In this document: piece by piece, positions 24,691-37,700 of the stretch | How the letters are laid out: every line of letters starts with the position of its first letter | Position numbering within the stretch: the stretch's first letter is position 1 | Origin: Botrytis cinerea B05.10 | Lineage: Eukaryota; Ascomycota; Leotiomycetes; Helotiales; Sclerotiniaceae | Reading direction: 5' to 3' | Length of the DNA stretch: 64,000 nt | Assembly: GCF_000143535.2 (NCBI RefSeq) | Contig: NC_037317.1 | Coordinates: forward strand, 620,001 to 684,000 | The notes under the pieces: model-generated | Told to the model about the DNA's origin: nothing | Database searches by the model: none | Seen by the model: the letters and a program-made list of their open reading frames with translations, nothing else | Translations under genes and position numbers: made by a program

Positions 24691-25323
24691 TGTCAGGATT
24701 TTGGAATATTGCTTTCAGTCGGAGTATGCGACAACCATCTGGCAATGATGCGAAAACATAGTTTGCTATCATTTCGGGTTTTAACATTTTTGAACAAGAA
24801 TCTTTATGCAAGGTCGGGCTGCTCTGTGTAATCATCCGTTAATAATTGATGCCAACCATGAATCCGATTGCGAGCCTGCCAAATGAATGCACCTGTCAAC
24901 TGAACGATCTAATCTGTCTAAGCGAGCACTCTAGTAGACTAGGTCACTACGAATACCCATCAGAACAGCGTTGTAAAAGCGGCGAGTGTTGTTCAACTGA
25001 CAGGTGGTAGGTTACATGTCTATATCTATTGTTATTATGAAATACCAAAAGGTATGAAAATGTTATAATGTTTCGTATATGAGGTCCCTTGGTAACGGCT
25101 AAGTATCTAATAAACAAAGGTCGAAACGCAAGTCAGATGTTCATTTTACCGACTGAAGTCTGCTTTTTTATATTTCTATATATAAGATCACCATCGTGGA
25201 AAGAGCTTCCCAAGGCTCTAGTGTCCCCACTCATAAATATTATTTCCCACTTTACCAAGCACGATACAATACACAAAATTGAACCAACTACAATTTTGGG
25301 CATCTTTCATACTACAGCATATT
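24691..25323. other. Divergent spacer between transcription factor and Nudix gene
   Basis: This is the upstream region for both flanking genes, AT-rich. No additional gene or repeat is seen. Confidence 0.6.
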
Positions 25324-25950
25324 ATGATTGGAAAATTAGGAAAGCCTTCGTACGGCACGCTGTTTCAGTGCACTCGAAGCAGTGTCGTAGCTCTTGCCAC
25401 GAAATCAACGGCCTTAAGCCACCGTCAAATTCACATGACACCCTCACCATCGCTCAACTCGTCATCGACGACACCGCCCACTCCCCTCGTTGGCCTTGGA
25501 GTATTTATCATCCATCCCACTCACCCACTTTCCACCCCCGAGAATCCTATGTATCTACTCGGTGAACGTATCAATTCGACTGCAGCCAACACGTGGGGTC
25601 TCCCAGGCGGCCACTTAGAATTCGGCGAGACTTTTGAAGAAGGTGCATCCAGGGAGGTGTTGGAAGAAACCGGGTTATGTATTCCACCCAAAGAACTCAA
25701 GTTTTTCCGCTGTAGGAATCTGGTCATGAAGGAGGAGAAAAGACATTTCGTGTCAATTTTTATGGTAGGAGTTTGGGATGGGAAGGGGGAAGGGCCAAGA
25801 GTGATGGAGGAGGAAAAGTGTAGAGGGTGGGAGTGGGTGAGCTGGGGAGAAACGAAAAAGTGGATTGAGCTGGAGAACGCTGAGAGAAAGCTATTTCCAG
25901 GGATGGGGGGTTTAATTAGAGAACTGAAGGGTGTGGCTCCTTCACTGTGA
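25324..25950 (+). CDS. Nudix hydrolase
   Basis: Single exon, 208 aa from ATG 25324, or 171 aa from ATG 25435 (MTPSPSLN). The Nudix box G-x5-E-x7-REVLEETGL is complete (residues 96-118 in the long form), preceded by NTWGLPGGH and followed by RHFVSIFMVG and ECRGWEWVSW-type strands. Such enzymes hydrolyse nucleoside diphosphates linked to another group; the short compact form resembles the NUDT15/MutT-like nucleotide-pool sanitising branch, although substrate cannot be assigned. The 37-residue extension of the long form is basic, Ser/Thr-rich and poor in acidic residues (MIGKLGKPSYGTLFQCTRSS), so it could be a mitochondrial presequence. Alternative starts would then give dual targeting; this is inference. 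Confidence 0.88.
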   Translation: MIGKLGKPSYGTLFQCTRSSVVALATKSTALSHRQIHMTPSPSLNSSSTTPPTPLVGLGVFIIHPTHPLSTPENPMYLLGERINSTAANTWGLPGGHLEFGETFEEGASREVLEETGLCIPPKELKFFRCRNLVMKEEKRHFVSIFMVGVWDGKGEGPRVMEEEKCRGWEWVSWGETKKWIELENAERKLFPGMGGLIRELKGVAPSL

Positions 25951-26235
25951 CATGGATTTTATAGGGATCGTTTGGGCATCTGGGGAACCCGAAATCGTAC
26001 AGGCCAGGCCGTATTCAAGCTTATGCAGCGATTTCAGGCATTTCCCGTGCGACGACCAAATGCGTAGTAGTGTACACAGCATATAGGGTCACATCGAGAA
26101 AGTCATGCCATTTCTACCCAGAGGCGATGGTGCCTTGAATCTCATGGTGCTCTTCGAAGTTGTCAGCAGCAGACTGTCCACTATCGATCAAAATCATTGC
26201 AAAGATTCTCGGAGTGATGAATAATCACTACCAAG

Positions 26236-28384
26236 ATGTCTCCTTGTACCGACAAATTTCACTACGACGATCTGTGAGAGGCTGATTCAATTCGCCTTTT
26301 AATCCTCCACCTAGGCACATTAGGATCCCCAATTCAAAGCGATCCCGTTCACACAACATTGCATGGATGTCGCTGTGACACTCATGATAATTACACGGCT
26401 CTTTCTTATGTTTGGGGCGATGCAAGTGATACAACATACATTGTTGTTAATGGATTTCGATTTACTGTTACCGCGAATCTCGCCGCAGCTTTACATGATT
26501 TGTGCGACAAGAAGCGTCAGCCACGGTTATGGGCCGATGCTGTTTGCATCAACCAGACAAATAACGTTGAACGCAGCCAGCGAGTTGGCTTGATGGAGGA
26601 AATACATAGCTTTGCATAGAACACAGTGATTTATTTAGGAGCTTTGTTAGAACATACGAAGTGTTTATTTGAGCTCATGCAACAACGAGATCCAGATAGA
26701 AGTAAGCTTTCAGGAATGGCCGATGACGCACTTAATGATATCGTGTCACGACCATGGTTTACCAGGGTCTGGGTATATCAAGAACTAATTCTTTCCAACA
26801 TTGTGTTTGTGCAACTTGGAAGAATGCGAGTTCATTGGGATGATCTCTGCGAGGTGTTTCTAGACCAAGATAGAGACCGGGGAGACCGAAATCTTTCTTC
26901 CAAGGACAGGATAATGTCACCACATCCTATGATATTGGATTTATGCGAGGATAATGAGCTGGAAACAGAATCAAGAACCTCCGAGTTGAGCTCGATGGAT
27001 CCAGCTATGCGCGAGATACGACATGATCATGATACACAAAATTACAAGCCACTGTAAAGTATGTATGAAACGAGGACAAATTATCAGAATTGCTTAAGGT
27101 ATGGAATTAGAGTGATCTCTCTCCTATGTGTTCTGGTTTCTCGGAGCTTCAGAGCATCGGATTTGAGAGACATAATATACGCCTATTTGGCTGTTGCGGA
27201 CCTCCAGCTCAAACACGCATGAGGGAAATATCGGCTCCCCACCATGGCCATTAGTTCGCAACTGGAGCTTACAAGAGCATATTCTAGTTGTAGATTACAA
27301 TAAGAGCGTGGAAGATGTTTTCCTTGAGGCCGTTTGTTTTGCTTCTTCTTTTCAGTCTGTAGATGAATTACTGAAGGTGTTGCATCATGATGACGTGAAC
27401 GCATCATGAAATCGAAGAAGCGGTCTTCCATCTTGGGTACCAGATTGGACGGCAGATGAAAATAGCCTTCAGGGCTTTCCTTGGTTCTTTGGTAACACTG
27501 ATACTCGGAGTACTCCTGAAATGACTCAAGTTGAAAGATGGCCATTATCATCAATAGATGGGGATTCGAAAATAATGTCTTCTATGAGTTCCATACCCGT
27601 GATACCCTTGTATCCGCATATTCTGTCTTTTATCTAGTGACGTGATGATTATCGACTAGAAGTTGTTGAAAAAGCAGTCTAAATAGTAGTGGTGGATGAG
27701 CTGGCATACATATCTGCTAGGCAGAGATTGTTTGACTCTGTCAAAAACATCTTCGAATTGACAGTCAAACAGAATTCGAGATTACCACCTGCTGAATCTA
27801 ATGACATTTTTGGACTGATTAGCGCTCTTTGGAAAAACTTGGGAAAAACAGATATATACACCATTTTGCCCGAAGACTTTTTTTTTTTTTTTCGGGAATT
27901 CCTACATCAGAATGTGTACATAGCTTCATGCTAAAGTTGAGGGAGACTTCTGACCCTTCCGAAAGCCGCAGCAGGCAAGATCTAAAATTTCTTGTTAATA
28001 TAAGTGTCATTGCCTTGAGATGTAGAACTAGCCTGGATATATTTCGTGGAATGAAATTTGCATGATTTCGCTCTGGTCGCGTCGGTGTCGTGCCTCTTGT
28101 AACGGAACGGGGTGATTTTGCCTTTACCGATCAAAGAAGCCGCCGGCCAGAATTGCTGCATATTTCGCACAAAAGAGGATCACGAAAATGAAGCATGCTA
28201 TCAGGGTATCTGTGCAGAGATTGATGCGGGTGACAAAGTCATTCCTGTACAGCATTGCATATATCTTGGTAAGGCATGGGTTGAGAAGTCCCCATCATGG
28301 AGAACACCTGTTGAAGATGAGGAATTCTTCAATATACCCTTTGACATAGCATCAGATAAGCTAAAGATCATCGCTATTCATTGA
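26236..28384 (+). pseudogene. HET-domain (heterokaryon incompatibility) gene, degraded
   Basis: ATG 26236 opens MSPCTDKFHYDDL, then a TGA (26275-26277). The same frame continues with DSIRLLILHLGTLGSPIQ and the HET-domain signatures NYTALSYVWGD and RLWADAVCINQ, and hits a TAG (26617-26619) before NTVIYLGA. RPWFTRVWVYQELILS and the following GRMRVHWDDL complete the domain. Further stops or frame changes follow at 27055-27057 and about 27200-27290, with family fragments ASDLRDIIYAYLAVA, DYNKSVEDVFLEAVCF, LPSWVPDWT (after a TGA at 27407) and RVGVVPLVTERGDF (28080s) still readable. HET proteins trigger cell death when unlike hyphae fuse; this copy is multiply broken. A first exon plus spurious stops from misassembly is unlikely because the lesions are spread over 2 kb. 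Confidence 0.85.
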
Positions 28385-30827
28385 AATAGATAAATGCCGA
28401 TGTGTATATTTGCAATGCATCACACTCACATGGTACAACCAATGGTTCTATTTCCATGATAAGCGTATCGATTTGGATTTATTCGCTGTTCGCCTAATCT
28501 ATGAACCCAAGGTTCCCAATTGATGCGCAAGATTTCATAACCTTCCCATCAACCATCATGTGTTCCTCAATATCACCTACTGACTCTTATTTACCTCTAC
28601 AAACAAATCTATAAATACTTCAATAATCCTCCACTAAAAACTTTCTGCCTTCCACCACACCCACCAACTCTTCATTCCTCAGTATCACCTAGCAAGTCTC
28701 CGTCTCACTCCCCACACATTGAACTATGTGTCTCAACAATGATCAAGTGCACTTCTCAAAACCTTCGATCTTTAATCAAATATTCCGTGTCCGCCTCAAC
28801 TCCCATCTTTACATATAGCTTTACACCATCATACATCTCCCCTCAGATCTCCAGCTACACCCCATTCCCCCATCTCATCTCACCCCTAGACCACCCATCC
28901 CTTCACCCCAGCCCAATCACCCAAGAGCTATCCTATGTCTGCACATCCATCCAACAACCAAATTACCCCGATACCATCGCCCGCTCTCGCTAAAGATCGA
29001 TTCATAGTGAATTATAAGATTAATCGATATATGATTTCACCCTCTCCTCTCCTCTCCTTTCTCCTCTCTTCTCTCCTCTCCCCTCTTCTCTCGTTTCTCA
29101 ATTCCAACCCCCCTTTCTCTCACTACATCATTACACTACACTGTACCATCAATCCAGATCTCCAATCTCCAATCTCGAATCTCGAATCCCCAATCATCAA
29201 TATCAAATAAAAGTAAAGGAAAGCCAACCCAGCTCCCATAACTCAACAACTCACAGTAAACACAATCTCCCATATCTCATCTTCACCACCTTCACCACCT
29301 ACACCACCTACACCACCTTCACCACCCCCCCCAACCCACTCACTCAACACCCATCTAACCATCTAGAAATACTTATAATGAATGAATTAATCATAATATA
29401 TTATATTATAATACCATACCATATGATACAGTATAATCCATCTCCATACATATACACATATACACATATACACATATACACATATACTCGATAGATAGAT
29501 AATCACTTGATTTACTTTTTATGAATATATATAATATATGATCCTAGAAAAATAAAGAAAGGAATGAATAAACAAACGATCACTAATAGTCTAAAGTTCC
29601 ATAGTATTAATGGAGAGAAACTTTTAACTTTTAGAAATACTCAAGATAAAATGGCAATTACCACCACGACTATCACAATGATCGGTCTCCAATTCGGGCA
29701 ACTTGCGTTCACATTCACATTTGTAAATCACCTCACCTTGCCTCACCCAATCCCATCCATTGAAATATCCTATTTTGACAATTTTTTTATTCTTTCATTT
29801 CATTTCATCTATCTTCCACTATGCATCGCTTGCTGTGTCGGTATCCGCTATGTTCCGCACATTCACTGGGTATGTAAAATTCCCCACCCAGTAGGTTATT
29901 CCCTCATTCACACTCTCATATTCATCGCTTGCTATGCTCGCCCAGTTCTTACGCATCCATACTATAAACATACACACGAGACCATTCCATTTCTTCCTTA
30001 TCATACGCTGCTTGCCTTTCCTCGCTGGCCTCATTTACCATCCATTCATACCATCCCACCCAACCCGAATGACTTGAAAAAAAACAAAAACAAAAACAAA
30101 ACCACAAACCCCACTCCCGCTGAATGCCTTGCTGACCGACCACCCCCATGTCGCCTCGCGCCATCAAAACAAGTACTTTGCATGAAGTATCGCATTTTTT
30201 GAGCTTTCCCTATGTGTATGCATGCCAATTGTATATCAAAGAACAACCCGACCAGTCGAAAACCCATTGTGCAAGTTTATGAACCCTCTGACCAAAACAA
30301 TAGCAAAACTTAAAATTGAAAAGCACAGAAAGAATCGAAAACAATCCCAAACCAGAAAAAGTCGCCCGGACCGGAACCCAGAACCATATCGCTTTGCAAA
30401 TGCGTAGATAGAAAACCATAACAAAGTATCCATCTGAATGAATGAGCTTTTCGAAAAAACTCTCTTTTAATTTTTCTTCTTTTCGCCTCCATTGGTTGAC
30501 CACGTGTCGAAAGACATGAAGAGGAAATCTATAATAGTCGTAAAACACGCTTATTCGATAATAGCCAAGGAGATCTGATATGCAAACAAACTTTCCCTTG
30601 ACCTGTCCTCCATTTTTTGTTGCAAATATCGCAAATTCATTTGCAGATGTGTGCAGCCTTTTAACTCCATTCAAGATGCGCAAGGTAAGCCGCTTGCCTT
30701 ATAATACGTCCACAATTAGTTGAGAGAAGCCTTTCACTGGAACTTTGAGCACCTATCAATCCTCTAAGCAACTCTCAGCTCGGCTTTCACCTGATCAAGT
30801 AGATTGTTATCTCCAGCTACCAACAAT
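28385..30827. other. Intergenic, pyrimidine-rich spacer with short tandem arrays
   Basis: The plus strand is strongly C/T- and A-rich, with CACCTTCACCACC-type 9-bp repeats near 29284-29325, a TACACATA array (29443-29491) and TCTCC runs near 29040-29095. A 212-codon frame at 29564-30202 has low-complexity composition and no motif, and is not called. The right end is the likely 3' UTR of the nucleotidyltransferase gene. Confidence 0.6.
29443..29491. repeat. 8-bp TACACATA tandem array
   Basis: About five to six copies of TACACATA in a row. Confidence 0.8.
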
Positions 30828-33800
30828 TTACCCACCCTTACGTTCGCTTTCGTTGACAGGGAGCTTTTCGCCATGCGAATGACCACCATTAGCATTCTTA
30901 GCCTCAGCAGGAGCACGCCCCTTTTTACGCTGAGTTTGTTGCCATTTTCCAGAAGATACTCCGGGCCCACCACCCTCACTTTTAGCAGATCTAGTATGCC
31001 CATTTTGTTTCAAATTGGATGGAAATTGCTTGACCGGCTGCTCGATTCCTACTGACTGTTTTGGGATTGGCCTTGAATGATCAATTTTATTCTTTTCAAT
31101 GACAGCAGGTCCATTCAACTTCAGATTCTCAAGTTTTTTATTGATGGTCGGTGAAGGTGTGTGCGTTTCGTAGACGGGTGAAAGATGCGAGAACTCATTT
31201 GAGGGGGTCTCATTATGACCGCTCGCAATGTTAAGGAGTGGGATGCCGCCATTTGGGACATTGCGGGCGAGCATATTCCTTGAATTAGGAGACAACCGTG
31301 AAAACCCATCAAGACCCTCTGCAGGTGACAATCCGTTTGTAGTGATTGATTGATGGTTATTGGTGCCATTTGGGGGAGTCGGATTAGGACTAGATCCATT
31401 AGCAACCAAAGGAGAAACCTCGCTTAGGCCACTTCGTGTAAATTTAGGTGTACGTTGCCCAGAAAGGTCTTCCCCTAATGAGATATCACTCTCAGTAAGA
31501 GAGGCTTGGGATATTGATCCAACAGACCCTCTTCCGTGGGAAATCTTATTTTCAAAGACTGGCCCTTCATTTATCGGAATAGAATTGGGGCCTGGCGCAG
31601 CAGAAGAACCGTTCACTACTAATGGACCATGGGTGTTCAAGTTACGAAGATTGGAACTTGACATCGTATGTTGACCTGGAGAAGATTGAGCCAGTGAGAA
31701 GCGTCTATCGTTACCGAGTGGAGATGGCGACCGTGAAGGATTACGCTTAATTCTGTCACGAATTGATTGTGGCAATTGATCAGTTGACAGTCGCCGTCTA
31801 TTCCCAGACATGTCTCCGAACGAAGGTATTGCCAAGGGCAAATCTCTACGAGTGTACGTGTGAGTTGGCTCATTGACGTAATATCCAACATACTCCTTTG
31901 GCGTACTGAGCTCTGGTGGAGTAGTGGCCGTTCGCCTTGACTCATATCCTTGCTCAGTGGACTCGTCTGGAATGAAATTTGGGATAGGAACACCGTTGGC
32001 CTGTGGTCGCATGGGTTGGTATACCCCAAGTCCATTAGTGCCATGAGCAGGATGTCCATTTCCTTGCAACAGAAGAGGCGAAGGAGCGGTACGAGTCCCG
32101 GGTTGTGAATGTGACCTAATAGATCCATTCGATTGAGCCATGTTGGAACTCGAGCCATTTGTAACAGTGGACCGATGAATACCTCTCCTCAGCTCTGGGA
32201 CAGCAGCACTCAATTGCGGTGATGAGGGATTTGTATTTGAGGTTGGATATGCATACATTGGTTGCCCATTGTATTGAAGAGGATAGAAATACATACCATC
32301 TGGTCGTATAGGCGCTGTTAGTGGCCCTTGATCAAATGAAGAAGTTCGATTTCGATCGGTGGCTTGTTGCTTGATTGGCATGCCACCGCCTTGTATGCGA
32401 CCATGAGACTGTGCATACGCTTGAGCCTGAGCTTGAGCCTGAGCATGAGCCTGTTCCATATACGTTTGTTGGACCAATTGCATCCTTAGAGTGTTTTCTT
32501 GTGCCTGTAAGACCGAGTACGTGGCGTAGAGGTGGTTGTGCAATTGTGATTGCGCTTGCTGCTGGGCAGCCCATTGCTCTTGTGTAGAAACATTTGACGG
32601 TATCCCATGCTGTGGGTACATGTGGTTATCGTAATTGCTGTTTGAAGATTTGCGGCTGCCGTTGGACGAGTTGCGATTAGAATGGTTGTTACGACCGCCA
32701 CGATGACCTCCTCTGCCATTTCTATGTGGCGGATGACTAGCAGTCAATGTTGGCTTTTTAGACGGGGGTGGCTTTTCCCAAACTCGCTCCTGCTCTTTTG
32801 GAAATATATATTCTTCGCAACACTCATCCAGTTTGCCGTCAGATATTAACTCGAATGCCCTCCTCATTTCCAAGTGAAGTCCACGAAAGGAGAAATCATC
32901 CGCGGTATTTCCAAGATTCCGTTCAGTATTGAAAGGTTCCTCCACGCATAACATGTTGTTCGTTGCTATTGCCCATTTCTTCTCCTCCTTCGAGATTTGC
33001 CTTCCCATCCGGACCGAAACTACCTGCTTGTCATAATCGAATTCGTGCCCGTAAAATCGAAAAAATTGAAACAAAAGTTCGCCCAAGGTTGATTTGTTCT
33101 TTTGACCAAACCCTCTCAAAGCGTCAATATCGTCTGCGAAGCTGCTTTCACCCCCTTCCTTCGTTGGTAACTTAAGGTGAGGCCGTTGATGTAGTGATGG
33201 TAACACGGGAGGCTCCCGACTCTGCAGAAAATTGATGATCATGCATATCCATGTATATGAGCTCAATGTGCCACCGACTATAAGATGTGAGCGAAAAGGG
33301 TCGTTTCAAGGAGTTCTTATTCTTACCAGCATCATTGATCGCCCTTGACTTTGTCCAATGCTTAATTATCATAGCCAAGGGCCTCACACGGGGATCAATC
33401 TCGATGTACGTTTTTATCATTCGGGTATTCTCTAGAGCCTGGGTATTGTTGACATTCATATCGCAAAGCAACTTGAGTTCCGGATCAAATATCTTGACGA
33501 TCGGAACCTTAGCAGTCGATACACAAATTACCTTTTGCATACCATCTAAAAATGTCAGTTACGTTGTCGTTGGCTGGGCTCGGGACACTCACTCTTTGCG
33601 AGCAATTCCGCAATCATGCATACGCCCTCCATCACCTTCCAGTCAGTCGTTATGCAAATATCAACTAAAATTATCAGCAGAGTCTTCAGCCTTTAGCACC
33701 TATTCAACTTACCATCTGACGCATCAGTACAAAGCAAATTGCCTGATGAACCGAAAACATAAACCCGTATATCGTGCCCAGGCCATTCTTTGTTAAACAT

Positions 33801-34703
33801 ATCTTCCAGCTTCGACACCAGCCTCCTTCTTCTCTCGTCAGTTTCCGCCGTTGGCAATAAACCATCATATAACTCGCGCATATCTGTGGACAATTTTCTC
33901 TCTTCTTCATCTGACAGTTTGCTTTTCACATCAGAATCGTTCAATTGCTCCAATCGATCAGCCCCAAGACTATAAGGCATGCGCCGCCTTATGGAGGCCA
34001 TGGCTGTTTCGTATTGACATCCTCTTCGTGGAGCAGGAGGTGGTCTCGAAGGTAAAGTTATATTTGATTCGGAGTATGCCGATCTAGGGGAATGGCTGCC
34101 AGGGGCATTCGGTGAAGGTTCTCTCGACTCGCCGAAGGAGAACTTCCTCGGATGCTGATGTGGTGTAGAAGGTACGGAATTCGATTCTCGAGACAATGTA
34201 GAGTTTTGATGTTGTGCAACTGGTCGTGGGGGGAGTTGAGCTGTTAACTCAAATTTCTTGCCCGGCATCGCTGTTGATGTCTCCTTCTCTGTTATGAGCG
34301 CGCGCTCGCTTTTATTAAATTTTCGTACGTCCCTATTCCCATGACCGCCCCTCGCAGCAGGTTTTGGTTTTCGTTCTGGGGTAACGCCACTGGAGCTGGA
34401 TCTTTGTCCGGGCACAGCCTGAATGTGTTGTGCTGAAAGTAGTGGGGGAAGTGGTGCAGTTTGCAGTCTAGTGTTTCCGCCTGAAGAAATGAGCTTGTTG
34501 TACTGTTCAAGTTGTTGTTGGTGAAATAAGGGCTGTTGGGGGAGTAAAATGGGAATGAATTGGGTTGGAAGCTGAGGGAAACCAGGAATACTCGGCGAGG
34601 AGCTGGAATTTAAATCGGCGTGGGTGTTACGCCGCACGAGTCGCGACCACTGTGCAGATTGATATTGATATTTAGAATTACCTGTAGAAGGCTGGCCCTC
34701 CAT
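30828..34703 (-). CDS. CID1-family terminal nucleotidyltransferase (non-canonical poly(A)/poly(U) polymerase)
   Basis: Complement of join(30828-33277, 33327-33545, 33593-33664, 33713-34703), 1243 aa. Introns are 49, 47 and 48 nt. The nucleotidyltransferase core is spread over the small exons: VYVFGSSGNLLCTDASDVDI with catalytic D330 and D332, then LAKNGMQKVICVSTAKVPIV, KLLCDMNVNNT with the third acid D383, and the PAP-associated domain GGTLSSYTWICMIINFLQ..LGELLFQFFRFYGHEFDYDK (from about 455). Residues 1-260 are disordered. The C-terminal about 650 residues are Ser/Pro/Asn/Gln-rich with a Gln-Ala repeat (AHAQAQAQAQAYAQ), far longer than the about 400-residue S. pombe Cid1. The family adds U or A to RNA 3' ends in cytoplasmic mRNA decay or surveillance. 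Which nucleotide is used here is not readable. A short 3'-terminal intron at the stop (GTAAGG at about 30836) cannot be excluded. Confidence 0.9.
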
Positions 34704-37700
34704 CAAACTTATGAATTCCTTCTGTTGTGGGCGAGGGATTGTCGTTCTTCTTGACGATGTGTAGAGAATGTCTCGACTCTAAACGACAGACGGGGGAATC
34801 GAAGCAAAGACAAACGGACCTTGGTAAAAGAGTAAAGACGATGGAGGTAGCCACGCGACTATGAAAAAGGAAAGAGAATAAAAGAGGCTCCCCAACACAG
34901 GAAGTATATGTAATTGTGCTCTGGAAACAAACGTCGTGGGTGTGGTCGTAATTCGTGGATTCAAAGAAGGAGAGGTTGTCGGAGGTTGATTTTCCTTCTT
35001 TCGAGATTGCCCCCTTCTGATATTGAGTTGTGAGTGTGGTCCTATGTATTGGTCCCTCGCTATTTTTTTTAATTCCGGACCATAGAAATTCGTATCGAAA
35101 TTGAAGAGTGGAGAAAAAAAGGGAACTCGTTGCTTTGGCAAAATCGAGGGTATCTTTTACGAGTTTCTGCTGTACTGTGTGCACATAAACATAAGAGGAG
35201 AATTGCGCCTCTCTGCTCTCTTTCTTGCGATTATTAGGAGAGAATGAAATTGAGCCAAAGTGGTCGTGAACGAGTGAGAAACGTAGTTTGGTTGGTAGAA
35301 AGAGAATGGGGGGGGGGGGGGGGGGGAAAGAAGATTTATTTTGGGAGGGCTTTGTTCTTCCCCAGGTGTATCACACGTCTACGCACTTTCACACAATAGA
35401 GTGTCGTTGATGCTGTCTGTACTCTATTACTTTGCTTGTATGGTATACGGACTAGGTCGTGGTAATTAAATGTACGGAGTAAAGCAGCACTTTGGGGGGC
35501 GTGGATGTGGTATGGACGTGTGTATTGGACTTTCCTCGATTCACACAGGAACGCTAAGCATGGTTATAGTCCCAGCAACGCAACAACAGGGTGAGGTGAG
35601 AGGCAAGAGGCAAGAGGCTGGAGGTTAGAGTCAGAAGTAGGAGGTAATCAAGAAGGGGAGGTCAAGAAGACGGACGAAAAGGAAGTAAATTGCTGCTTGA
35701 CAGAAGAGAATTGCACTTTCCCTCATTCTCACTCAATATTCTCCTATCTCAACGGTCCCATATGATTCGCAACTACCTAGGTAGGCATAGGTAGGTCGGC
35801 AGGTAAACGCAGATGCTAGTTCGAACTGTATGGGATTGGTACTGATAGTGGCTTCATAAATAGAAATTATAATTGGAGAATCGAACTGGAAAACTCAAGA
35901 ATTGAACGCCCAGGACCATTTTTTGGAGTTGCTATTCGTAGTATTGGAGGGAATGGCAAGCAACGGAGTGTGCCTACTTTTGTTCATATATTCATATTCA
36001 TGTGTACAATCAATCCTCCATCCATTTCACACTTCCCTCACCCCTCTTTCATTATACGGACAATTCTCAGATTATTCAATGGCCTACCCACCTGCGACTT
36101 TATTACTTGTGCGAGTATCCATCTCAAGAAGTGCGTGATCAGCCATCTTAGGATTTGCTCATCAAACTACTCCTTGACTCCTGGTGAATTTGTTTAGAAT
36201 ACAACATGCGGTCGATCTAGCTGCAATTCCATGGACTTACTGGTCGTGCCTATGAGAGAACCTTGAGAGTCCCATGTGTGTGTATATATGATACGAGTAC
36301 TAACAGTGGCCAAGTCCTCTCTACTCTCCTCTTGTTCCAAGTCCGCACGCAAACTTTACTTTTTGGCTCTATCCCTCGTGTCAGTAATCACTTCGGAAAA
36401 TATAAATCCATTTCCTTTGTGAGCCTATTCCTTTCGCCCAACCGTCTAGCCATTCACATCTCATGCCATACCGAGTGTGACTGTGTGACCTCAATATAGT
36501 ATGTGCCCACCCAAGTTGCATCACAAATCCCCAGTCGAGCATGGAATATCTCCGCATATTTAGATTTGGGCACAAAGAAGTTTCCCAGCCGTTCCAAGCT
36601 TTCTTCTTCGCTGGTACAATGCACTTTCATAGAGCACAGAATCACCACGGAGGCCAGGCAATTGGGGGAAAATGGTCATGAGTTTCAGCCCTGGAGAGAG
36701 TCTCATTCCTTTGAGGGGCAAGTGTATCTTCAGCTCCTGTATCTAAAAGCTTCGTCACAATTCCCCATCTCGTAGAATCTTCGACGTGACCGTGGCCCCT
36801 TGTACTGGTTATCCATGTGCATCCAATCCAGTGTGTGGTGTGGATTGCATAACGGGACAGTTTTAGGTCCTAGTCCGGTGCAGCGCAGCGCAGTGCAGTG
36901 AGCCTGTGCCTGTGCCTGTGCCTGTGGCATTCTTGCGCTGTGCGGGTACTTGTATGTACGATGCTGATCTTCGGAATCCTCATATCATCCATTTCATACT
37001 CTGTGCTCCTCCCTCTACGCCATCGCCAATCTGACACGAGGCGACATTTACAGCTTACCAGAAATGCAGCCCAGAATGAAGCCACGAAGCATATTCAAGT
37101 GGGTGGTAGGGAAACGTACAGAGCAGAGGGAGTCCAATACAATAGTACAAACACGGTCTGACCAAATCTATGTACACACATACGGAGCATGCAAGCTTTT
37201 GTGAACTGAGCTAGCCCCAAATCCAAGACGTTTTGTTTCCTTCTCGAATCGTTCATTCTAAAAAGAACCCCGCCTGCAGGGCTCAACCACAATCCTTAAT
37301 ACACCAAAGTCAAATTCCTATGTCTGAGACGAAGGGGTTCAAGCTTCGACCCTTCTACAGTCTAGTCTCTGAATCGTTCTTCGGCACCCCGATTCCTCGA
37401 TTCGATCTATTGGTCTATGTTTCTCCCAAGGAATCACTTCACGAATGGATATCTATCCATAGATTATAACCACCCAGGAACTTGAGGTTGTTCATTAAAT
37501 TGCCAGGATCCAGTAGGAACCGCCAAATCTCAATATCCATCTCAATATCACAGATGGTTCACTTGCTTACCCCTTAAATCCGCGACCAAACCTTGTGGAC
37601 CTTGGCGAGCTCTGGAATAATCCAAAAGGCAAAGAAGAAACATGAGCATCAGGTTGATGAGCAGGTAGACGGTGTGTGTGCCTGGAACAGCATCTTCACT

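Noticed and set aside
20247..28384. Biosynthetic gene cluster around the Zn2Cys6 factor
   Set aside because: No backbone or tailoring enzyme is present; the neighbours are a dead receptor, a Nudix hydrolase and a dead HET gene.
29564..30202. 212-codon plus-strand frame
   Set aside because: Starts in AT-rich spacer, composition is low-complexity (Thr/Ile/His/Pro), no domain, and frames are equally open on the minus strand.
31121..32158. Overlapping ORFs antisense or frame-shifted within the nucleotidyltransferase exon
   Set aside because: Shadows of the Ser/Pro/Gln-rich tail coding sequence.
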